From the NCBI GenBank assembly GCA_031552355.1, contig JAVBMO010000008.1, forward strand, positions 1 to 6,098: a stretch of 6,098 bases of DNA, in the 5' to 3' direction. Origin of the DNA: JAVBMO01 sp031552355 (GTDB lineage Bacteria; Bacteroidota; Bacteroidia; Bacteroidales; P3). The number at the start of each line of letters is the position of its first letter. The first letter of the stretch is position 1. The translations under genes were made by a program, and so were the position numbers. Positions 1 to 5,660 of this stretch are shown here, piece after piece. Under the pieces are notes generated by a model, which had not been told where the DNA came from, did no database searches, and was given only the letters and a program-made list of their open reading frames with translations.

Positions 1-359
1 ATAGAATTGTGGAGCGGTTTAAAAACCTTGGTTCAAATAGAGAGTATAAGAATTATTAAACATAAAGAGATGAAAGAGACCCGTTATTATATCAGCGATG
101 AAGAAGCGTTGGACGCCGCTTATTTCAATGCGTTGGTTAGAGGACATGGGGTATTGAAAACCATCTACATTGGCATTTGGATGTAACCTTTAGGGAAGAT
201 GATTGCCGGGCAAGAAAAGGCAATGCGCCTGAAAATCTTTCAACCCTGAGGAAATTGGCTCTGCAAATAATAAAGGAACAGGATAATAAGTTAAGCATTA
301 AGAAACGAAGACTAAAAGCCGCATACGATATTGACTACTTGAAAAAGTTGGTCACATAA
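1..359 (+). pseudogene. ISAs1-family transposase, 3' fragment with frameshift
   Basis: This is the C-terminal part of a DDE transposase of the ISAs1 (H-repeat) family; the 5' end lies outside the window. Frame 1 reads from base 1 (IELWSGLKTLVQIE, then ETRYYISDEEA) to RGH at about 139-147 and then hits a stop at 181-183. The expected family continuation, HWGIENHLHWHLDVTFRED, is present one frame over: bases 148 onward read in frame 3 give GIENHLHWHLDV, then ARKGNAPENLSTLRKLAL and KRRLKAAYDIDYLKKL, ending with TAA at 357-359. Restoring one T between 147 and 148 (cat-tgg-ggt) joins the two frames exactly, so a single-base deletion is the simplest explanation. The W-G-I-E-N block carries the last acidic catalytic residue in this family, so the frameshift should destroy activity unless it is bypassed. 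Family recognition is from motifs I recall and has not been searched. Confidence 0.85.
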
Positions 360-360
360 A

Positions 361-378
361 TTTCGTGCGTTTGCCTTG
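361..378 (+). repeat. Putative right terminal inverted repeat of the ISAs1-family element
   Basis: Immediately after the transposase stop comes TTTCGTGCGTTTGCCTTG. It resembles the end I recall for ISAs1/H-repeat elements, where the terminus reads roughly GTTTGCCCTG in this orientation. If so, the element ends at about 378 and flanking chromosomal DNA starts about 30 bases before the stop of the convergent dehydrogenase gene. The left end is outside the window, so neither the inverted-repeat partner nor a target-site duplication can be confirmed. Confidence 0.4.
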
Positions 379-409
379 TTCCACGGCCAATTTGTCAATG
401 AAAGAAGTT

Positions 410-1375
410 TTATTTTGCTGAAAAGAAATCTACAATTTTCAAAGCAAGCACTTCTGCCAATTTCTTTTTCGATTGAACCGTCCATCCGGCAACATGAGGC
501 GTCAGGATTACTTTTTCGGAAGTTTTAAGGCATTCCAATGCGTTTGGGGTTAGCGTTTGGGAAAGACCATCGGCAGCCATGTTTTCATATTCTAAAACAT
601 CTAAACAAGCCCCATTTACCTTTCCGGTTTGCAAGGCTGAAACTAAATCTTCTGTGTTTACAATTTCACCACGGGCAGTATTCAGCAGAATGATGTCTTT
701 GCCTAAAGAATTAAAAAAATGTTTGTTTGCCAAATATTTTGTTTCCTCTGTCAGAGGAAGGTGTAAGCTGATAATATCTGATTTTTGCAAAAGGATATCC
801 AAATCTGTTTCGGTTACATAGCTTGGAGCGTAATCTTTTTTATATTTGTCATAAGCCAAAATGGAAACATCGAAAGATTGCAAACGTTTTGCAAAAGCTG
901 CGCCCATATTTCCAAACCCGATAATGCCAACAGTTTGCCCTTTCAGTTCAAAACCCCTATTGGCTTCGCGTTGCCACAAACCTGCCCTGACTTCTTTATC
1001 GGCCAAAGCAATTTTATGAAGCAAGCAAAGCAACATGGCCATGGCATGTTCTGCCACCGCATCACGGTTTCCTTCGGGAGAATTGAGGCATACTATCCCT
1101 TTGCTGTTGGCATAAGCAACATCAATAGTTTCCATGCCGGAACCAATTCTGCCGATACATCGTAGATTCGGACACCGGTCAACAAACGCTTTGTCGATAA
1201 TAAATTTGCTGCGCACAACAATTCCATCGTAATCATTTATGACATTAAGTATCTCATCAATATTATTGGCCGATAACTCGGTGCATGAAATCCCGTATTT
1301 AAGGAGTAGCTCCTTTAAAATAGGGTGCGATTTGTCAGTAAGAAGTACAGAAGGGTGTTTATGCGTTGTGAACAT
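410..1375 (-). CDS. D-isomer-specific 2-hydroxyacid dehydrogenase (3-phosphoglycerate dehydrogenase-like)
   Basis: A 321-residue cytoplasmic NAD-dependent dehydrogenase that should interconvert a D-2-hydroxyacid and its 2-oxoacid. The Rossmann domain has GFGNMG at 153-158, with acidic D176 after the second beta strand (ILAYDK), which favours NAD over NADP. All three catalytic residues of the family are visible: R235 in LNTARGEIV, E264 in LDVLEYE and H294 in LTPHVAG. The segment RIGSGMETIDV (76-86) and the helix start NRDAVAEHAMAMLL (103-116) are typical of the 3-phosphoglycerate dehydrogenase branch. There is no C-terminal ACT domain, so serine feedback as in long SerA is not expected. No serC neighbour is seen, so the substrate (3-phosphoglycerate, glycerate, hydroxypyruvate or other) stays open. 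The start is ATG at 1373-1375 without a clear Shine-Dalgarno. The gene lies 30 bases downstream of the M23 peptidase gene on the same strand and has no good promoter of its own, so co-transcription is likely. Confidence 0.9.
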   Translation of the reverse strand: MFTTHKHPSVLLTDKSHPILKELLLKYGISCTELSANNIDEILNVINDYDGIVVRSKFIIDKAFVDRCPNLRCIGRIGSGMETIDVAYANSKGIVCLNSPEGNRDAVAEHAMAMLLCLLHKIALADKEVRAGLWQREANRGFELKGQTVGIIGFGNMGAAFAKRLQSFDVSILAYDKYKKDYAPSYVTETDLDILLQKSDIISLHLPLTEETKYLANKHFFNSLGKDIILLNTARGEIVNTEDLVSALQTGKVNGACLDVLEYENMAADGLSQTLTPNALECLKTSEKVILTPHVAGWTVQSKKKLAEVLALKIVDFFSAK

Positions 1376-1405
1376 TATTTTACAAAGAATATCCTCAAAT
1401 GCAAA

Positions 1406-2341
1406 TTAAGAAACTCTTAATTTTTTACCGGCTTGAATAGGTTTTTTAGCGTTGATTTTGTTCAGTTTGCACAATTGCTTAACGGTTGTTCTATTCTTTT
1501 TGGCAATGGAAGCCAAGGTATCACCTCTTCTTACTGTATAGAATTTCGATTTTTTCTTGTTATATGTTGACGCAAGTTGTTTTTGTCTTTCAACAGAAGA
1601 TTGGTGTTTAAACGTTTCTTTTGTCAACAACAAAGTGTCGGAAAGCAAGCAATACTTGTTGAAGTTTATCACATGTTCGGGATTTATGGCTGCCCCTAAA
1701 TAACGTACTTCAAAATGTAGGTGACTTCCTCTTGACCGGCCGGTGTTTCCACCCAAACCAATTTGTTGTCCTGCTTTTACAACATCGCCCGCCTCTACAT
1801 CAATGGCAGATAAATGAGCGTAAAAAGTTTCCAAACCATTTTCGTGGCGAACAACCACAAGATTTCCATAAGTTTTATTAAATTTGGCTATCCTTACGGT
1901 TCCATGGAATGCAGCTACTACAGGATCTCCGGTAGCCAAGGCAATATCTATTCCGTAATGAAAACGACGTCCTCTTGGCCCAAAGTAGGATGTAGTTCGC
2001 CCATTATACGGATGAACATAAACCTCACCTTTTCGTTTCGATGCCAAATAAAGGAAAGTAGTGTCTTGTTTTTGAGAGAAATCAAATTTAGGGTAATGGA
2101 TAGCAGAGGTATCAAAACCTGCATAAAGGATGTCCGATTCATTTTCTGTTCCATTATCGGTTTCCTCATCGTCATATATATCTTCGTCTTCGTCAGGAGT
2201 TATATCATTTTCAAGGTAAATAAGCTCTATTTGTCCTTTGGGAATGTATTTCTGCGAGCCTTGCTTTGGTGTGGGTTTGTTGGATTGTGAAAAGCTGAGC
2301 ATAGGGATGCAAAGCAGAAAAAGCAAGGTTAATTTTTTCAT
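1406..2341 (-). CDS. Secreted M23 (LytM) peptidase with C-terminal LysM domain
   Basis: Predicted cell-wall endopeptidase that cuts peptidoglycan cross-links in the periplasm. I chose the ATG at 2339-2341 (311 residues), although the frame stays open to an ATG at 2422. The internal start gives a clean signal peptide (MKKLTLLFLLCIPMLSFS, then Q), and the longer form would begin inside the promoter. After the signal comes an acidic low-complexity linker rich in D and E (about 45-70). The M23 domain (about 105-225) follows, with zinc ligands H128 and D132 in HYGID and H209 in HLHFE, and the catalytic-type histidines H176 (YAHLS) and H207. All key residues are intact, so it should be an active enzyme and not a degenerate LytM activator. 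A LysM domain (about 267-310, FYTVRRGDTLASIAKKN to the end) would bind glycan strands. The order M23 then LysM is the reverse of many NlpD/EnvC-like proteins. The dehydrogenase gene follows 30 bases downstream. Confidence 0.92.
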   Translation of the reverse strand: MKKLTLLFLLCIPMLSFSQSNKPTPKQGSQKYIPKGQIELIYLENDITPDEDEDIYDDEETDNGTENESDILYAGFDTSAIHYPKFDFSQKQDTTFLYLASKRKGEVYVHPYNGRTTSYFGPRGRRFHYGIDIALATGDPVVAAFHGTVRIAKFNKTYGNLVVVRHENGLETFYAHLSAIDVEAGDVVKAGQQIGLGGNTGRSRGSHLHFEVRYLGAAINPEHVINFNKYCLLSDTLLLTKETFKHQSSVERQKQLASTYNKKKSKFYTVRRGDTLASIAKKNRTTVKQLCKLNKINAKKPIQAGKKLRVS

Positions 2342-2391
2342 TTTAAAAGGATTAAGGTTTTTATATATGTGATTTTTATGCAAACGAAGTA

Positions 2392-2423
2392 CAAAGGTAA
2401 ATATTTTTTCTGATATTTTCAAA
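2392..2423 (-). promoter_or_regulatory. Bacteroidota-type promoter for the M23 peptidase gene
   Basis: On the minus strand the sequence has TTTG (2420-2423), a 20-base spacer and TACCTTTG (2392-2399). This matches the Bacteroidota primary-sigma consensus of TTTG, about 19-21 bases, then TAnnTTTG. Transcription would start near 2385 and give a leader of about 45 bases before the ATG at 2341. It probably also drives the downstream dehydrogenase gene. Confidence 0.75.
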
Positions 2424-2590
2424 TTGAAAACGAACTACTTCACTTAAAATCTACCCTGTTAGCAATATGGTAATGCGCTTATTTATGTTTAAAATATGAG
2501 GTGGCGTAGCCATAAATCCGGGGAAAAGCACCTTTCTTTAACAATGGGCATTCTGTCGCTGCTGAATATTTTTCTCACGATTTCTTTTAA

Positions 2591-2630
2591 CAAAAGAGCC
2601 TGCACGCTTAATACTGTGCAGGCTCTTTTG
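2591..2630 (-). terminator. Intrinsic terminator downstream of yqeY
   Basis: A perfect 15-bp inverted repeat, CAAAAGAGCCTGCAC (2591-2605) and its complement (2616-2630), encloses a 10-base loop. The inner stem is GC-rich and the outer part is an A/T run. Read on the minus strand it gives AGAGCCTGCAC-loop-GTGCAGGCTCTTTTG, so the transcript of yqeY, whose stop is about 28 bases upstream, would end in a U-rich tail. The symmetric A/T flanks mean it could also work on the plus strand, but no plus-strand gene precedes it. Confidence 0.9.
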
Positions 2631-2658
2631 AATAAATTGTCGATTTATTTGTGGGAAA

Positions 2659-3111
2659 TTATCCCAAAAGTTCTTTTACCAACGAAGAAACCACTTTGTT
2701 ATCAGCTTTCCCTGCAAATTCTTTTTGGGCTTCGCCCATAACTTTCCCCATGTCTTTCATAGAGGAGGCGCCCAGGTTAGTCATAATTTCCTGAAGTTTT
2801 TGTTTTACATCTTCTTCACTCATTTGTTGAGGGAGGTAGGTTTCAATGATTTTCAACTGAAATATTTCTTCCTCCAATAAATCGTCTCTCCCTTGGGATT
2901 TATAAATTTCGGCAGACTCCCTTCTTTGTTTTACAAGCCTTTGCAAGGTGCTTATTTCCAAAGATTCAGGAATATCTCCATCAGAAGTATCTTTTCCTGT
3001 TTTTATTAACAAAAGAGCCGCTTTGATAGCACGTAAGGCTTCTAAACTACGTTTATCTTTGTTTAGCATTGCAGCTTTGATATCATCATTTATTTTTATC
3101 TCTAAACTCAT
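2659..3111 (-). CDS. yqeY: GatB/YqeY domain-containing protein
   Basis: A 150-residue cytoplasmic protein matching the stand-alone YqeY family (B. subtilis YqeY is of nearly the same length). The family resembles the C-terminal tail domain of GatB, the tRNA-binding part of Asp/Glu-tRNA amidotransferase, so a tRNA-related role is assumed, though the real function is not settled. Visible family signatures are LEALRAIKAALLL (23-35), LQRLVKQRRESAEIY (56-70), ETYLPQQMSEEDV (90-102) and the C-terminal DMGKVMGEA...GKADNKVVSSLVKELL (120-149). The start is ATG at 3109-3111, preceded on the minus strand by AAGGAAAGAGAA, a plausible purine-rich ribosome site. The protein opens with a helix-rich segment and is complete. 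In many Bacteroidota I recall yqeY lying next to ftsZ; here it is a single-gene unit with its own promoter element and terminator, divergent from rho. Confidence 0.93.
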   Translation of the reverse strand: MSLEIKINDDIKAAMLNKDKRSLEALRAIKAALLLIKTGKDTSDGDIPESLEISTLQRLVKQRRESAEIYKSQGRDDLLEEEIFQLKIIETYLPQQMSEEDVKQKLQEIMTNLGASSMKDMGKVMGEAQKEFAGKADNKVVSSLVKELLG

Positions 3112-3142
3112 TTCTCTTTCCTTTTTATATTTATAAGTTCTG

Positions 3143-3150
3143 CAAAATTA
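3143..3150 (-). promoter_or_regulatory. Probable -7 element of the yqeY promoter
   Basis: On the minus strand TAATTTTG matches TAnnTTTG, about 32 bases upstream of the yqeY ATG. The upstream box is poor: the nearest TTTG is only 16 bases away instead of about 19-21. The leader would be about 25 bases and include the purine-rich ribosome site. Confidence 0.5.
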
Positions 3151-3268
3151 CTAAACAATTTGTTGCCAAACGTAAAAATAAAATTGCCATTTGATATAAA
3201 AATTCTGATTAGAACTTTGAATTTTACTTTGTTTTTTCAAGAAACAAACTGATTATTAAATCATCTTT

Positions 3269-3298
3269 TTTGTTATTTCAATTTTTTTTCTATCTTTG
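3269..3298 (+). promoter_or_regulatory. Probable rho promoter
   Basis: TTTG at 3269-3272 and TATCTTTG at 3291-3298 (TAnnTTTG) are separated by 18 bases, one short of the usual Bacteroidota spacing. The region is very T-rich, so the upstream box is less certain than the downstream one. Transcription would start near 3305, leaving a leader of about 130 bases before the rho ATG. Confidence 0.65.
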
Positions 3299-3304
3299 CA
3301 AAAA

Positions 3305-3433
3305 TAATATCTGCAAAAACAATTGTTTTTTCAATTCTCAGTAGATAATTCCTGAAAAAGCAATTTTCCCGTGTTACATTTTATTGTTCCGTTGTTTGAT
3401 ACAGAAAATACAACTTTTATTTTATAATTTCCT
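3305..3433 (+). other. Predicted 5' leader of rho and remainder of the divergent intergenic region
   Basis: The 322 bases between yqeY and rho (3112-3433) hold the two divergent promoters and this leader. The leader has a perfect 16-base palindrome, AAAAACAATTGTTTTT (3315-3330), close to the predicted start of transcription. It lacks a loop and GC content, so it is not a terminator; it could be a protein-binding site or chance in AT-rich DNA. I see no riboswitch, leader peptide or Shine-Dalgarno before the rho ATG. Autogenous control of rho through its leader is known in E. coli; whether it applies here is open. Confidence 0.4.
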
Positions 3434-5239
3434 ATGTTTAATAAAAATGAACTATCGGCAAAAACTGCCGCAGAGCTTGTAGAAATTGCAAAAAGCTTGA
3501 AGATTTCCAATGCTCACAAACTAAGTCAACAAGATCTTATCTACAAAATTTTGGATTTCCAAGCAGCAAATCCAACAGCCGAGCAAATTCAATCGGAAAA
3601 AGAGGTAAAACCCAAAAGAAACAGAATCTCTTCAAAAATAGTTGTTTCAGAGCCTGTTAAACCTCAGCAATCATCTCAGGTAGCTAAGAAAAAAGAAGAA
3701 ATGCCTGCCACACAAGAAACAAAGGTAGTTCCTCAAAAACCACAGCAACACGCAGTGGCAAAACCGAAGCCGGCAGTAAAACCACATCAAACGGCGAATC
3801 ATCGTCCGGTTAAAAAAACAGATTCAAAACCGGTTGTTGACAAAGAATTACTTTTTGATTTGCCCGAAATTCCAACTGTGGAAAATATAGACATGGCTTT
3901 GTTGGATGATGTTTCAAACGATTTACAGGTATTTACTTCACAAGAAAACGAAACTTCTTACGAACCGAACAATATAGTTGAATCGGTAGAAGTTAAACAG
4001 GAAGAGGAAACTATCGGCAAACAACACTCTAAAGAACACGGAAAATCGCCAAGAGAGAATGCTACTCCTGCACCTCAGAAAAATAATAACGGACAACAAA
4101 AATTTGATTACCTTTTTGAAAAAGAAGGGCTTATTGAAAGCGAAGGCGTTTTGGAAATTATTCCCGATGGCTATGGCTTCTTGCGTTCGTCAGACTATAA
4201 CTATTTGAATTCACCCGATGATATTTATGTATCTCAGTCACAAATAAAACTTTTTGGACTAAAAACCGGCGACACTGTAAAGGGCACCATTCGTCCGCCA
4301 AAAGAAGGCGAAAAATTCTTCCCTTTGGTAAAAGTTGATAAAATCAACGGTTTACTCCCGGAACAAGTTCGCGACCGCGTTCCTTTTGACTATCTTACAC
4401 CTTTATTTCCCCAAGAAAAATTCAATCTTACAGGGCATCCGGGCGAAACCCTTTCCACAAGGGTTATCGACATGTTTGCGCCTATTGGAAAAGGGCAACG
4501 GGGTTTGATTGTGGCACAACCCAAAACAGGGAAAACCACCCTTTTGAAAGAAATTGCCAATGCCATTGCGGCCAACCATCCCGAAGTATATTTAATAGTA
4601 TTGTTGATTGACGAACGCCCTGAGGAGGTTACCGATATGCAACGCTCTGTGAACGCAGAAGTGATTTCTTCCACTTTTGACGAACCTGCCGAGCGCCATG
4701 TAAAAATTGCCAATATTGTGTTGGAAAAAGCCAAACGCATGACCGAATGCGGACACGATGTGGTAATTGTGTTGGATTCTATTACTCGTTTGGCAAGGGC
4801 TTACAATACAGTAGCACCGGCTTCAGGCAAAGTACTTTCGGGTGGGGTTGAAGCCAATGCTTTGCAAAAACCCAAACGCTTCTTCGGCGCTGCACGGAAT
4901 ATTGAAAACGGCGGTTCTTTGACCATTATCGCCACGGCTTTGACAGAAACCGGATCCAAAATGGATGATGTGATTTTTGAAGAATTTAAAGGTACCGGCA
5001 ATATGGAACTTCAATTGGACAGAAAATTGTCGAACAAACGAATTTACCCTGCTGCGGATATTATTGCTTCGAGCACACGCCGCGACGATCTTTTGTTGGA
5101 CAAAGAAGTGCTTAGTCGATTGGTGATTCTTCGCAACCACCTCAATGACATGAATCCTATCGAAGCGATGGAATTTTTGAGAGACCGTATGAGATTTACA
5201 AAAAACAATGAAGAATTTCTAATATCAATGAACGGATAA
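3434..5239 (+). CDS. rho: Transcription termination factor Rho, with large disordered insertion
   Basis: Hexameric RNA-dependent ATPase/helicase that ends transcription at Rho-dependent sites. It has 601 residues against about 419 in E. coli. Order of domains: Rho_N helical domain (about 1-48, LSAKTAAELVEIAKSLKIS), disordered insertion (about 51-224), cold-shock-like RNA-binding domain (about 230-305, with DGYGFLRS at 245-252 and PDDIYVS at 261-267), then the RecA-type ATPase. Visible motifs are Walker A AQPKTGKT (361-368), IDERPEEVT with the catalytic-type E394, Walker B VVIVLDS (443-449), the Q-loop LSGGVEANALQKPKRFFG (468-485) and the R-loop GTGNMELQL (520-528). All look intact. The insertion is charge-blocked: a K/P/Q-rich basic part (51-136), an acidic part (137-194), then a polar part. 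Such insertions occur in Bacteroidota Rho, and in B. thetaiotaomicron Rho this region has been linked to phase separation. The stop overlaps the ATG of the next gene (TAATG). Confidence 0.98.
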   Translation: MFNKNELSAKTAAELVEIAKSLKISNAHKLSQQDLIYKILDFQAANPTAEQIQSEKEVKPKRNRISSKIVVSEPVKPQQSSQVAKKKEEMPATQETKVVPQKPQQHAVAKPKPAVKPHQTANHRPVKKTDSKPVVDKELLFDLPEIPTVENIDMALLDDVSNDLQVFTSQENETSYEPNNIVESVEVKQEEETIGKQHSKEHGKSPRENATPAPQKNNNGQQKFDYLFEKEGLIESEGVLEIIPDGYGFLRSSDYNYLNSPDDIYVSQSQIKLFGLKTGDTVKGTIRPPKEGEKFFPLVKVDKINGLLPEQVRDRVPFDYLTPLFPQEKFNLTGHPGETLSTRVIDMFAPIGKGQRGLIVAQPKTGKTTLLKEIANAIAANHPEVYLIVLLIDERPEEVTDMQRSVNAEVISSTFDEPAERHVKIANIVLEKAKRMTECGHDVVIVLDSITRLARAYNTVAPASGKVLSGGVEANALQKPKRFFGAARNIENGGSLTIIATALTETGSKMDDVIFEEFKGTGNMELQLDRKLSNKRIYPAADIIASSTRRDDLLLDKEVLSRLVILRNHLNDMNPIEAMEFLRDRMRFTKNNEEFLISMNG

Positions 5240-5571
5240 TGGAAGCTTTGATGTTATTGAAAGAAAATATTGAGGAATTTTGTAAAAAGCTCATTGCTTT
5301 TTACAAACCCTTGATGTTGGACGTCGAAAAACGTTCCCCAATTGCCAAATTGATGAATGCAGAGGCAGATCTAAGGCTTACATTCGATTTGGCTTTAGAA
5401 GCAAAAACGGCTGAGGATGCCCGGCAGAAATTGCAATTGGCCTACGAACAAGCTTCTTTCATTAATTCTGCATTGATAGATTTTGAAGAAGAAGATTTGG
5501 CCGATGATGCCGAACAAATTCAGGCCCTGCTTCAGGATGTATTGAATTTGAATGAAGAAGATGCAGAATAA
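5239..5571 (+). CDS. Small acidic protein of unknown function, coupled to rho
   Basis: A 110-residue protein I do not recognise. Its ATG (5239-5241) shares one base with the rho stop in TAATG, so translation by termination-reinitiation is likely and the two genes are one transcript; a second in-frame ATG at 5251 is possible. There is no signal peptide or membrane segment, so it should be cytoplasmic. Composition suggests mostly helix, with long A/L/E/Q-rich stretches at about 35-80. It carries about 26 acidic and 11 basic residues, and no K or R after position 64. The C-terminal third holds acidic patches DFEEEDLADDAE (81-92) and NEEDAE at the end. One cysteine (C15) is present and there is no obvious catalytic motif. 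It may be a Rho-associated or unrelated housekeeping protein; only the gene order points to Rho. The codon pattern resembles that of its neighbours and gives no sign of transfer. Confidence 0.82.
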   Translation: MEALMLLKENIEEFCKKLIAFYKPLMLDVEKRSPIAKLMNAEADLRLTFDLALEAKTAEDARQKLQLAYEQASFINSALIDFEEEDLADDAEQIQALLQDVLNLNEEDAE

Positions 5572-5660
5572 TTTTCATATTCGCAGAAAAAATTCATAGA
5601 AAATTTGACTATATAAAGTGAGAAAAAGTTCATACAAAATAATTTTATAAGTAAGAAAAA
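5572..5660 (+). repeat. AT-rich spacer with an imperfect direct repeat upstream of lemA
   Basis: Two similar blocks, GAAAAAATTCATA (from 5586) and GAAAAAGTTCATA (from 5622), match at 12 of 13 bases and lie 36 bases apart; both continue into A-rich then T-rich sequence. They sit just upstream of the lemA ATG. They could be a regulator-binding repeat, a local duplication or chance in AT-rich DNA. I find no convincing terminator or TAnnTTTG promoter in the spacer, so lemA may be read from the rho transcript. Confidence 0.35.

Larger units (their letters stand above)
2342..2658. other. Intergenic region between the M23 and yqeY genes
   Basis: This 317-base stretch holds the M23 leader and promoter (up to 2423) and the yqeY terminator (2591-2630). 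The remainder, about 2424-2590, shows no gene. Start codons there lead only to very short frames, or to a frame that runs through the terminator and antisense to yqeY. There is a small GC-richer patch at about 2499-2533 with short complementary arms (AGGTG and CACCT, plus TGGC and GCCA), too weak to call as an RNA gene. Confidence 0.6.

Noticed and set aside
579..1165. Two open frames on the plus strand opposite the dehydrogenase gene
   Set aside because: They lie wholly antisense to a well-conserved enzyme and their translations show no domain or sensible composition.
1376..1405. Possible promoter between the M23 and dehydrogenase genes (TATTCTTTG on the minus strand)
   Set aside because: The spacing inside the element is off by one base, it lies about 10 bases from the ATG, and there is no properly spaced upstream box.
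1814..2290. Open frames in other frames over the M23 gene
   Set aside because: They are shadows of the signal-peptide and M23 coding region, with no start signal or recognisable protein.
2342..2422. Upstream extension of the M23 protein to an ATG at 2422
   Set aside because: It would bury the signal peptide behind 27 extra residues and start inside the promoter TTTG box.
2499..2533. GC-richer patch with short complementary arms, possible small RNA
   Set aside because: Stems are only 4-5 bp, and no promoter or terminator of its own is visible.
2496..2741. An 81-codon plus-strand frame
   Set aside because: It crosses the perfect hairpin terminator and runs antisense into yqeY; the product looks random.
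4390..5140. Minus-strand frames opposite the Rho ATPase domain
   Set aside because: They are antisense to the most conserved part of rho and have no features of their own.
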